From: Poa pratensis
Taxonomy: Eukaryota; Streptophyta; Magnoliopsida; Poales; Poaceae
Direction of reading: 5' to 3'
DNA length: 64,000 nucleotides
Assembly (NCBI GenBank): GCA_947311845.1
Contig: CAMZMU010000107.1
Coordinates: 43,570,194-43,634,193 of the forward strand
Shown here: piece by piece, positions 19,901 to 29,249 of the stretch
How positions within the stretch are numbered: position 1 is the first letter of the stretch
How the letters are laid out: every line of letters begins with the position of its first letter
The notes under the pieces: generated by a model
Told to the model about the DNA's origin: nothing
The model's input: only the letters and a program-made list of their open reading frames with translations
The model's database searches: none
Position numbers and translations under genes: made by a program

Positions 19901-21064
19901 ATGGACTCTGATGTAATTCGCGGTATACCCTTATGTACTAGTCCGATGCAGGATTTTTGGGCTTGGCGACATGAAAGAAAGGGCTTTTTCAGCGTGAGAT
20001 CAGCTGATAGAATGCTGGTGGCGACCAAGTACAGAAGGGAAAACTGGTTAGACGAAACAGCTGGATCTTCAGATTCCCAAGGAGAGGCGAAATCATGGGA
20101 CTCTCTTTGGAAGCTCACGGTTCCCCCAAAGCTGAAGTTTTTCGTGTGGAGACTAGCTCAACATTCTATTCCTTCAGCTGACGTTTTGCATCGACGAAAC
20201 ATGGCAGATTCTGATGCGTGTGGTTTGTGTGGAGGCAGGGATTCATGGAGGCACTCGTTACTAGACTGCCCCATGTCTTTGAGTGTGTGGGCGTTAGGGG
20301 AGGAGAACATATCTGATCGAATGAGAGCTTGCGGCGAACGAAGCGCAAAGAATTGGCTGTTCGAGTTGAATGAATCGTTATCGCATGCAGAGTTCAGTCG
20401 GATGGTTGTTACCTTGTGGGCGATCTGGTCAGCGAGGCGCAAGGCAATTCACGAGAACATTTTTCAAAACCCCTTTTCGACACACCTTTTTATTAATCGG
20501 TACATAGAGGAGTTCTCGAGCGTAGCTCATGTCGGCCGGGTGAGACCTAACAAAGTTGTTATGCGAGCTGTTCGTCACTGGATACCACCACAAGGAGGGC
20601 GAGTGAAAATAAATGTTGATGGTGGCTTCTCTAGTGATTCCGGTGTGTGTTCAGCTGCCGCTATTTGCAGGGACATGGGTGGTGCTTACTTAGGTTCATC
20701 GGCCCTTGTTTTGAAAGGAATTCATGATCCAGAAACGGCTGAGGCCTTGGCCTGCCGAGAAGGGCTTGCCCTTGCACAGGACCTGTTGGTTGGAAATATT
20801 CAGATTGCATCTGACTGCAAGACAGTGATCGGAGACATATTGAGCTACTCGCTTGGGAAGCATGGTGCTGTGGTGAAAGAGATTCAGATGAGATCTAAAC
20901 AGTTTGAAACGTGTGTTTTTGTCCATGAAGGAAGGAACTCAAATTATGAAGCTCATAATCTCGCCAAGTTTGCCCTAGACTTAGGGGCCGGTAGACACAT
21001 CTGGTTAGGTACCCCATATGATCCTGATACTATACCTGTAAACATTTGTGTCAATGAGCAATAA
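16934..21064 (+). pseudogene. LINE ORF2: endonuclease, reverse transcriptase, RNase H
   Basis: The gene starts at MSLASWNCRG, the conserved beginning of the exonuclease-endonuclease-phosphatase domain (ILETQIS, CIGDFNEVL, ASDHCPILL, residues 1-230). RT follows (FRPISLCNVLYKIASKVIAN, GRLITDNI, KLDMMKAYDKVEW, GIRQGDPISPYLF, catalytic LLFADDSLLFF, about 500-760). Then come a zf-RVT region (SLWKLTVPPKLKFFVWRLA, CGLCGG) and a C-terminal RNase H (KINVDGGFSSDSGV, IASDCKTVIGDI). One in-frame TAA at 19658-19660 interrupts it, and the frame continues unchanged to 21064. It would nick target DNA and copy its own RNA. It is otherwise nearly intact, so a recent insertion is likely. Confidence 0.95.
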
Positions 21065-21110
21065 AGTGGCGTGATCTTTCTCAGAAAAAAAAAAAAAACT
21101 TCCGTACCTT

Positions 21111-21169
21111 GATCCACACTTGGATATACCTTACACCATACCATGATCCTACCCGGGTACCTCCCGACA
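21111..21169 (-). repeat. 5' LTR of the Gypsy/Tat element, outer 59 bp
   Basis: Sequence from GATCCACACTTGGATATACC to CTCCCGACA continues the LTR interrupted at 16655. It ends in the CA that precedes the ACAAC target duplication at 21170-21174. Confidence 0.9.
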
Positions 21170-21174
21170 ACAAC

Positions 21175-21480
21175 CATTGCCATCCTCGCCTCCACCACCC
21201 GCCACGTCCACCAAGTGCGCTGACATCCCGCGCGAAATCCCGCAAGAGATACGTGATAGCCTGCACGACGGTAAACTCTGGCACGTGAAGACGCCGCCCT
21301 GCACCGGCCAGTCGCGGCGGTAGGTTGCCCTGCACGCTGGAATTGCGCCATGTGAAACCCCCCACCCTGCACGTTATCTGAACCAGCCGACCGTGGCTGT
21401 TGGTTGCCCTACACGTTGGAGTGCCACGTGAAGCCCCGCCCTGCACGTGATCCCGGCTTCCAATCCTTAGCGGTTTTCTA
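21175..21480. repeat. GC-rich flank with imperfect tandem repeat
   Basis: Two or three diverged copies of GTTGCCCTGCACG(C/T)TGGA...CCACGTGAAGCCCCGCCCTGCACGTGAT occur at an interval of roughly 90-100 bp (21240-21440). Open frames on the minus strand follow the repeat and have no recognisable domain. Confidence 0.5.
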
Positions 21481-22573
21481 TTTACTTCTTGTTGTTAGAC
21501 AATGTGCTCTAAATACTTGATGAACTGTTAACTTGCCAAGACTTCGTTTCTAACATAAGAGTCTTCCTCAGGGCGAATTTGTCAATAATCTCACTATTGA
21601 ATCTAATTTTAGTACTCTAAAATGAGAAAGCAATGTACTTGCTCATATTTGTTTTGTATTCTGGTACGACCTTGTGGTGTTTATTGGTTGAGAACTAGGT
21701 GTCGGGTTCTCATTTCCTATCATTTCTATTTGTCTCAGTCTCGTCTATTATTGAAGGATTTTTTTATAGTTAAATATTTTGAATGCCTTATAATTTCTCA
21801 AAAGTTAGACCATGCTGTATTAGTTATTGTCAAACCTAGAAATGATAAGTTTACAACCTTGAAATTGTGGAAGGTCTCATTTGTTGCAGAGTATATAATA
21901 TGCACCTTAGAATTCCCACTTTCATATTATGCTTCTGATGTACGGGCATGCTTTTATGAAATTCCCATTGGATTACGTTTCATAAGCTATGTCTAGTCAA
22001 GTATGTATGTGTGTTTCACGTTCACTCATGACGAACACAATTCATCTACAGATTTGACTCATCACGGTTTTCAACGAGTCTAAAGTAGGGACAGATTTAT
22101 GGTAAGAAAAGCGAAATGACTTCAATAATCGTTCGCATGGGCAGATCCCTTGATCCTTTCACAAGAGATTCCAAAACGACGATCGTCCATCGCCATCGGC
22201 CGTGCCGTCATCCCGTCCAGTGACCTTGGGTACTTTAGACCGTGTACAGCACTACAGCATATGAAAAGGTGGCTAAACAGTGGAGATACGGTGGGTAGGA
22301 AAAAGATTGTTAGACTCATGTCCAAGACCAAGGCTCTAGTTGATTTAAAAAGTTGGCATAGTCCCCTCGAAAGAAAAAAATGTTACAGTAATTTGATATC
22401 TTCTTTGGCCAGAGGATAGCAATTCGGTCGAGGGAAAGGATTATTTTCTGGCACATGGGAAGGATGGAGCATTTTCCAACCTTGTCATCTTTCATCTCAA
22501 AGCTCGGCCGCCGTTTTCATCTTGTGCGGTTCGCCTGAGCCAGACGACGGACACCACCAACCTTGCGTACATA
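21481..22573. other. Unassigned stretch
   Basis: This AT-rich sequence has one 124-codon plus frame (21622-21996) rich in Leu, Phe and Cys with no motif I know. There is no repeat terminus, LTR or splice pattern. I treat the frame as chance or an unrecognised transposon relic. Confidence 0.4.
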
Positions 22574-22725
22574 GTTTTAAATAGTCGGCAATAGCTGAGC
22601 TATAGCATTTTAAGTATCTTGGAGCTAAATTAAATAATGTAGAATTTCCGGCTATAGTCCATTTAGCCCGGCTATAGTCCGTTTTAAGGATCGAGCCTAT
22701 TTTTCTTTAACCGGCTATTTAAAAC
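22574..22725. mobile_element. Short MITE with 15-bp terminal inverted repeats
   Basis: The left end GTTTTAAATAGTCGG is the inverse of the right end CCGGCTATTTAAAAC, with one mismatch. The 152-bp interior is AT-rich with GCTATAG palindromes and no coding sequence. No clear target duplication was found, so the superfamily (hAT-like is possible) is not fixed. Confidence 0.6.
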
Positions 22726-23869
22726 ATTGACTGCGTAGCACAACATCACACTTTGGCATCACCGCCGCCCCTAAAGGTGGCGCGACGGCGAGCTTCCGAG
22801 TAGAGGACCTCCTTTCCATCGTGCGGGCAAGCAGGGGCGCCTCGACATGTGGTAGTTTGTTGCGTCCTGAACGTGTGGACGGCTGGATGGCCGTGGAGGT
22901 GGCCATGTGTGCTGATGTGGGTGGGCTGTGGCATGTGGGCACCAGGGTGGCGACCCTCGGCATGGAGGAACCCAGCCAGTTGGTGGCTTCTTGCAGCAAT
23001 AGTTGTGGTAGACCTCAGGATCCCACACTGAGTCCCAACGCTGGCAGGGAGGCCCAAGAGCGGGCGGTGGATGCTGGCGGTGGCGCCTGGGTTCAAGCTG
23101 CTATCCTCAGTAACATTAATTTATACAACGATGGTCTTCGTCAGCGCGTCTGAGAGCCTATAGGTGTGGCAGATTGCAGTACGGACCCAAAAATAATTCG
23201 AAGCTTGAGCAAAAGGTAAAATGAAACGCTAACAACACTAATTTTGATCAAACTTGCCAGAAAATTAGGCTATACGCCGGCTGCCTGTGCATAGGGACGG
23301 TTGGATCTGCCCTGGCGGATTGCAGATGCTTGGCACGACTAACCAATGGAGTGGGTCGTGGTCAGCGGCAGTGAGCCGTAGGACATGTCTGCTAGGCTGC
23401 CACAGATTCGGCTTTAGTGAGCTCCGGATGTAAACCCTTCACTAGTCTCGGTTGTGTCGACGAGGGCCACACTCTTGGAAAATTTTCTCTTCCTTTGAGG
23501 CATCGTGGTGGATGGTGTGCGGCCTACGAGTCGGTGTGGACCTCTGAGCAGTAGCGCCGGGTTTTTTCCTCCACCTTGTAGCGTTGAGTTGTTTTGGGTA
23601 CTGGCTTTAACTGCTAGGGTGTTTTGGTATGGAGCAGGGCGTGGGGGCGGCGTGTTGCCTCTTATTTTATATCGTTTTCGGCCATTTTTTTTCTAAACCG
23701 GATAGTTAACTTCTTTTATATGAATGAAAAGGTAAATATTTTACCTTGTTTTAGAAAAAACTAAATGACAGATTCAATGGAGATTCGCGTGAAGTTTGAA
23801 TGACATGCATGACAATTCGATATGGTAGATGGGCCCAGGAAACTGACGGGTACTTGCTTTAAATATGGT
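22726..23869. other. Unassigned GC-rich relic, possible LINE or gene 3' end
   Basis: 22740-23150 is GC-rich with overlapping open frames on both strands and no recognisable domain. 23560-23760 reads like the 3' untranslated end of a plant retroposon (T-rich, then ATATGAATGAAAAGGTAAAT and an A-rich end). No target duplication or coding RT is visible, so this is only a resemblance. Confidence 0.3.
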
Positions 23870-23878
23870 GAAATCAGA

Positions 23879-24222
23879 GTATTTTTTGCTAAAAATGGCC
23901 CTTTGGCCGAACTAATAACACGATTGGCCTCTTTCAAGAACTATTTCCAAAAATGGCCGCTGGACTCGGCGCCAATGCAAATGGCGCCGACCTTGTGCAG
24001 GTCGGCGCCAACCCGTTCCATCGCCGAACCAGGGTCGGCGCCAAGGAGCATGGCGCCGACGTCTTCGGCTGCTCTGGTGCCCAAAAATCTTGGCGCCGAC
24101 CTGCACGATGTCGGCTCTATCGAGGATGGCGCCGACCCAAGGGGACAGATTTGCAATTAGTTCTCAGGAAGGGCCAGATCCGTTGTTAGTCCATAAAAAA
24201 GGCCAGATTTGGCAAAAAATAC
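23879..24222. mobile_element. Mutator-type MITE with GGCGCC palindromes
   Basis: The termini read GTATTTTTTGCTAAAAATGG and, inverted, GTATTTTTTGCCAAATCTGG, with looser inverted similarity extending about 90 bp inward. A perfect 9-bp direct repeat GAAATCAGA flanks it (23870-23878 and 24223-24231), the size made by Mutator-superfamily transposases. The middle has repeated TGGCGCCGAC / GTCGGCGCCA palindromes. The element is 344 bp and non-coding, so it would need a transposase in trans. Confidence 0.82.
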
Positions 24223-24231
24223 GAAATCAGA

Positions 24232-24740
24232 CGTCCTCCAAATTCTAAAAGAATTAAATGACGTAGATCCACTGTACAAGTATCTTCTAGCTGATTCATG
24301 AGACGTAGTGCACTACTACTCCCTCGGATCATTCGGCGGTGACGGCGACGGTAGAGGGCCACCACCACCACGCATCACCTCCATGCATGATGTCAAAGAA
24401 CAGTATACTGTTCACAGTTTAATTTGTATTAGAAAAATGCCGGTGCGTTGCAGAGTGTATAAAATAAACCAATATACAGGCTCATACCGATGGAATATAT
24501 CATTTGTCTATTCAATTTGTGTTTTCAACCATTTGAAATATATAGCTACATGACAACGCTTTGCCTTACGACGGAACAACATAAGGGGTGAAAGGGGAAG
24601 TTAGGTGATAGATCTTATGAAGCAGTTCTCCGGTGGCACAAAGGAAGGGTTTGCTTCGCCCCCCCTTCCCGGTGGCAGAAAACCGACATGATCTGCTTCT
24701 TAAATCACAAGCAGAAACGACGACGATGGTGAAAAGTATC
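24232..24740. other. Unassigned, with a possible Helitron 3' end near 24430
   Basis: At 24430-24460 the minus strand reads a GC-rich stretch containing GCAACGCACCGG followed by CATTTTTCTAAT. This resembles the Helitron 3' terminus at 26323 (hairpin, then CTRR before T). No matching 5' terminus was found, so this may be a truncated relic. CTCCCTCGGATC near 24320 recalls a Stowaway end without a partner. Confidence 0.3.
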
Positions 24741-25690
24741 GTCAATCGATAGAGAATAAGTATCGGTTGTCGATATCAGTTATAGATGGTAGCTATTCGA
24801 GGGTCCTTAGGACCAAAGGTACTAGAAGACCGGAGAGGAGGAAATAAAAAAAATCGTGCATTCAAAAATGAATATGTTTCAAAAGCGGAACAATTTCCAA
24901 AAACAAATGAGCATTTTCCAAAATCGGAAAACAATAATAAAAAATGAACCATTTGCAAACTGAACCATTTTCAAAAAATTGAATTCATTGTTTAAAATCA
25001 GAACGATTCAAAAGAAATGGAACCATTTTTAAAATCCAAACCATTTTTTAAATTGAAACGACCGAATAAATGTAACGTACTTTTCGTGTGATAGAGGTTC
25101 CAACCGAAGAAGTTAGGGGATCACATGATCAGTATATTACATATTTCGTACATCAACTACGAAAATTCAAGAGAGAGCTCCATCAATCGATAGAGAATAC
25201 ATATCGTGGTTGTCGATATCACATATAGATTGTAAACATTTTAAAGAAAAACTAGAAATTTTTCAAAAAACTAGAACAATTCCAAAAAAGTAAACCATTT
25301 TTAATTTTTTGTAATCAGAACAATTTTTAATAACGGAACCATCTTTTAAAACGAGAATGTTTTCAAAAAATCAATATCGTTGTATAAAATTAGAACCATC
25401 TTGATAAAAAAATCAAAATCTAATCTGAATCATTTTCAAAATCGGAGCAATTTTAAAAATGATAGTTTTTCATATATGAACCAATCTAAAAAAGAATATT
25501 TTTAAATCTGAACCATTTTTAAAACAAACATTTTTAAATCAGAAACATTTAAAACATTTTAAATTTTCACAAAAAAACTTGTATTTTGAAAAATGAGGAA
25601 ATGGAAAATAAAAAGAAAAAGGAACACGAAAATGAGAAAATAAAATGTTGCAAAAATAAAAAGATAAAAAGAAAACGTAAAAGTAGACCT
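24741..25690. repeat. Second GAACCATTTT satellite block with a repeated module
   Basis: Loose GAACCATTTTCAAAA units run at 24850-25560, ending in an A/G-rich tract (25570-25690), as at 1-1290. A non-satellite motif, TCAATCGATAGAGAATA followed by TTGTCGATATCA, begins both sub-blocks (about 24742 and 25182), giving a higher-order period near 440 bp. Units are more diverged than those at 1-1045. Confidence 0.7.
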
Positions 25691-26322
25691 GCCGGTGGGT
25701 ATTCATACCCGTCCTCTATATCCATACCCAGACATAATAGGTAGGATACAGGCAGTAATTTTTCTATACCCATTACAGGAGGGTAGGATACAGAGAATAC
25801 CATAAACGTGGCTTACAGACTTACAGTTCGTGTTTTGGGTGGTTTTTCTATATCTAGCTAGCGACCCGCGTCCAGCCCAGAGCTGATTTTGTTGATTCTA
25901 GAGGCTAGCTACTTTACGCAGGGCGAGCGGTTCTGAGAAAAATATTAGAAAAAGGTGAAGGAGGAAGACAATGGAAAATTCCGCGGCGTGTTTCGAAACT
26001 GCTTTGCGTACGACGATTTTTGTCCGACGCTTGTACGACACTTCCGTACGACTCTGCGCTGATTAATCCTCTCTCCCATGCGGCCATGCCCAAGTCCCGT
26101 CAAAACTCAAACCTGCAACACTGTCGCACCTCTTCCCACCGTACTCAAAATCCTCCTGCATGTGAAAACTAGAAACGGAGGCAGTTTTCTAAACAAAACA
26201 TCTGCTTTTTTGTGTTTCCAATTCGGAAAAAAAATCCTTAGATAATATTGTATGCGCGTATATGTGAGCGTCTGCGTTGTACTGTGTTTCGCAAAAAATT
26301 GAGATCTTACATTATGCAAAAA
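25691..26322. other. Unassigned stretch left of the Helitron
   Basis: 25695-25800 has short repeats of ATACCC and GGTAGGATACAG arranged partly as inverted copies. The rest is mixed sequence without a credible gene, terminus or repeat. The Helitron at 26323 was inserted into this stretch between A and T. Confidence 0.4.
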
Positions 26323-27677
26323 CTAGCAAAAGGGCCCGTGCGTTGCAACCGGGAGAAAAAGAAACCCTTCTATATATGTATATTATTTGTCTATAGTTGC
26401 CCAGAAGCCGATACTCAATTTGTAAACCAAGAATTCTAATGTTATGGACTTATCAGTCATGGAGCTGTAGGTCTCATGACATGAACTCATCAAATCTTGC
26501 TCGACATTGATGGTAGATGTATCTTCTCCCTTTTCTGTTGCCATATATGCAGGGTATTGAATTGCTTTCCAAATTGCTTGCATGCATGAGAGTTTTATAT
26601 GAATCTGTCATTGATCAAAAAGAAGAAACCGATTAGATTTTGCATCGCATGTATAAACTTCAGTCCATTTAGATTAGATTCGCACCTACTGTACAAGCTA
26701 GCTAGCAAGCAGGCTAGTTGATCGATTAGGTGGGACATGCACGTATTGACGTACTGGCTAGCTTAGCTATGAACTTATGACTACTTTCCTTAGCTAGCTA
26801 GCTTTACTACGTTTACGTACAGATCGAATTGCTTCTCCCGAACACACAGGCGATAGTTCGCGCGCGACACAACAATCGCCATCGATATCACGCGACGATG
26901 TCAACGCCGACACATGCTTCGATGAAGTCGGTGGAGAAGACATGCATGCAGCTTGTCACCGACGCCCTTGGCGAAAACCTCTCGGCATGCTGGGTGACGG
27001 GCCTGACGCACATCACCGGGTTGTCGGCCACGCCGCGTCACCGTGTTCTCCAGACTTCAGGTATAAGTACCTCCGGTCGGCCGCCACCGTGTTCTGCAGT
27101 AGTCCAGTCTACGTAGGTTCGTATCGATTCAGTTGTCTCTCAGGTAGCCGACGTTCCACAGACCACAGCGGCTCGACGTGCCCGGCGTCGGTGGCGCCCA
27201 TGACTTTCTCGGCCTCCACACGCAGATCACCGTCATCATGACTCGTGAACACCTCCAAGATAGTCTTCAGAACGTTGCTTGCCGTTCTGACGGATCAGGT
27301 TTGCGAAGGCTCCCTCTGCTTGCCGTTCGATCTGATATCGAGAGGATGGAATCGAGGCAGGGGACGGATTGGTTCGAAGACAATCGATCTGAACTCAAGA
27401 GGAGGCGGCCTGCCCTTGCTCGTCCCTGGCTATATGGGTTGGACGAAGGAGGCAGGTGTGGTGTAGCGCTCCTCGATCAACTTCGATCTCCTCCCGTAGT
27501 GGACGGCTCCGTTCAGGATACGAAACGAACAGGTGACATAGGAATCCACGTCGTACCAAACGATAGCTACCGCAAAAAACGTAACCGCGGACGGACGAAA
27601 ACGTAAACACATACGGACGAAAAACGTACGAAAAAACGGGAGGAAGAAACCTTCTTCCCTTTATTATTAGGTAAAGA
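26323..27677 (-). mobile_element. Non-autonomous Helitron carrying gene-like sequence
   Basis: Read on the minus strand the element starts TCTTTACCTAATAATAAAGG directly after a host A. It ends with a hairpin-forming stretch around GTTGCAACGCAC, then GGGCCCTTTTGCTAG directly before a host T. This is the 5' TC, 3' hairpin plus CTAG, A/T insertion signature of Helitrons. No Rep/helicase gene is present in the 1355 bp, so it would move only with help. The interior has a GC-rich, gene-like part (26829-27600), consistent with the habit of plant Helitrons of carrying gene pieces. Confidence 0.8.
26898..27116 (+). CDS. Gene-like fragment inside the Helitron (unknown product)
   Basis: The ATG at 26898 opens MSTPTHASMKSVEKTCMQLV and continues with moderately GC-rich codons to the stop at 27114-27116. 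A donor-like GTATAAG follows CAGACTTCAG near 27060, so the real exon may end there. The sequence upstream looks like a plant 5' leader. I do not recognise a family. It is opposite in strand to the Helitron. It could be a captured exon or a chance frame. Confidence 0.3.
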   Translation: MSTPTHASMKSVEKTCMQLVTDALGENLSACWVTGLTHITGLSATPRHRVLQTSGISTSGRPPPCSAVVQST

Positions 27678-27995
27678 TTCAATGACAAATTTGTTGTATT
27701 TTTGCCTGGATAAAAATGACAAATACGCTGGATCGATGAACGGTGCACCGTCAGATAATTTCGAAACTTTGCCAGATTTGTCATTTTTGGTAGCCTAGAA
27801 TAATACAAACTGTGTCTTGAAAATTTACACAGTACGTAGTAGATCTCGCCTTTCTCTACATTTCCGTCGGGCGATGTAAAATAAGGCACGAAACACTAAA
27901 ACGATAGCGTAAATTTTCCAACGTCACCCGGCGGGAGATGAAGTGGCTTGCACCGCCGGTGTTGCTCGTGAATAGGCGGCGGCGGGGGAGGGGGG

Positions 27996-28030
<35 letters not shown>

Positions 28031-28420
28031 TGGCCGGAGACGGGCAGATTCGCCGGCTGCGGACTCCCCGTGGGAGGAGACCTGGCTATGAGAGCTATTT
28101 TTCTGGGCCCGATATAAAAATTTAATCACTAAATAAATATATAGATCATCTACTGATAACGTTTCTAGACACAAATCCTAAAATTTATATTTTATATCAT
28201 CTAGGCTCACCTCTGTGAAACACAGGTCGTGCAGCTAGAACACTCCATCAGCGCATGAACAAAAGCGATGAAAAAATGTTTTATTTGATAGGTGGGGCCT
28301 ACTAACAAGAGAGCCAGTCCAAAGCCAGGTCCCACCCCAAACCAAACCCAAACCAGTCGTTGCTTAGCATCACGCAAAGCTCTCAGGCACACAGTAGGAT
28401 CGTACGAGAATTGGACGGAA
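27678..28420. other. Unassigned stretch with a 30-nt guanine run
   Basis: The interval contains inverted TGACAAAT motifs at 27685-27790 and a homopolymer of 30 G (27998-28027) in a GC-rich setting, followed by AT-rich sequence. No gene was recognised. The G run may be true or an assembly or sequencing effect, but such a run can form G-quadruplex structure. Confidence 0.5.
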
Positions 28421-28439
28421 AACGTCGTATGTATAGCAG

Positions 28440-28527
28440 CGCCGATATAAGCATGGATGCAGATACGTACCGGAGTACTCCTGTCCCAATTTCACGTCGA
28501 CGAGTTTCACGAGGTCGTACTCCTGTC
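28440..28527 (-). pseudogene. GH3-like pseudogene, C-terminal fragment
   Basis: On the minus strand the frame reads GQEYDLVKLVDVKLGQEYS, resembling the conserved LVDVKLGQEYE segment in the C-terminal half of GH3 acyl-acid-amido synthetases. A donor-like GTACGT follows. It abuts the hAT-like element at 28528, beyond which (32525-33218) the N-terminal part of the same family occurs on the same strand. The middle of the gene is missing. Assignment of this small piece is by one motif. Confidence 0.5.
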
Positions 28528-28892
28528 CAGGGGCGAAGCCAGGAAAATAGGTCGCCGGTGTCAAAACGAACAAGGAAGAAGAACATGTGTCTAGAAAATA
28601 GTTTTCAGATTCGCATCTGCTCGCACATTATAAATGTATAGAATAAAGTCCACTAAGGCTCAACTTTTTTTTTTGAGATTGTAAGGCTCAACTTTTACAA
28701 GCATCAAAGAAATTTTTGAGACTAAATGCAACCATTTTAGTAAAAAGCAATGAGTTTTTGCCTCAGTAAAACGATCATTGAACTCTCCAAGCTGCAAGTC
28801 AATAACAGGGTTTAAACAATCATATTTGTAGTGCTCATAGAGTCATAGTTACCGTGGTTGGTCTTCTTCCTGGGTTTATGCCGGTCTATATA

Positions 28893-28995
28893 CTCCCTCC
28901 GTATGGAAAAGTTTGTCACCAAAATGATGTATCTAGACATATTTTAGTGCTAGATATATCTATTTTTGTGACATCCCATTTCTGGACGGAGGGAA
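28893..28995. mobile_element. Stowaway MITE
   Basis: The ends are CTCCCTCCGT and ACGGAGGGAA with a TA duplication on either side (28891-28892 and 28996-28997). Its 103 bp with AT-rich interior fit Stowaway (Tc1/mariner-type MITE) of Triticeae. It is nested in the hAT-like element. Confidence 0.9.
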
Positions 28996-29249
28996 TAGTA
29001 AAAATTGAACAAATTTAAGAAACAGTAAGACAATATGAGAATTTAGTATTCAGGAAATTAAATCTCCTGCACTAAAGGCCTGAAAGGGATTGGCTTCAGT
29101 CGCACTTACAGTTGGGAATTGAGATCGTAGCAGAACCTCTAATTTTCACGAAACAGAGGCTGAGGTCCATCGAGATCGAGCCATGGGACGTAGCTGTGGA
29201 CTCCTAGTGCTTCACGCCTTGGCCTGCCAAAGTAGTGCGCTTGTAGCTC

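Larger units (their letters stand above)
16656..21098 (+). mobile_element. 5'-truncated L1-type LINE inserted in a Gypsy LTR
   Basis: The 4443-bp element has an ORF1 tail, a complete ORF2 (endonuclease, RT, zinc finger, RNase H), a very short 3' UTR and a 14-A tail (21085-21098), flanked by a 13-bp target duplication. It is younger than the Gypsy element, whose LTR it interrupts. Only one nonsense codon disables ORF2. Confidence 0.95.
2376..21169 (-). mobile_element. Ty3/Gypsy LTR retrotransposon, Tat-like lineage, interrupted by a LINE
   Basis: The element has two homologous LTRs of about 1018 bp (right copy split), TG...CA ends on the minus strand, a primer-binding site next to the right LTR, and the order gag, protease, RT, RNase H, second RNase H, integrase, all on the minus strand. 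A 5.7-kb region between pol and the 3' LTR carries an antisense gene. The second RNase H-like domain before integrase and the antisense extra gene are both traits reported for Tat-lineage elements (Grande, RIRE2 and Ogre relatives). The element is inactive: RT has several frameshifts, protease has Asn at an active-site position, and its 5' LTR is split by a LINE. Confidence 0.93.

Noticed and set aside
22746..23153. Overlapping 85-116 codon frames on both strands
   Set aside because: No recognisable motif, no splice context and competing frames of equal length. Left as unassigned.
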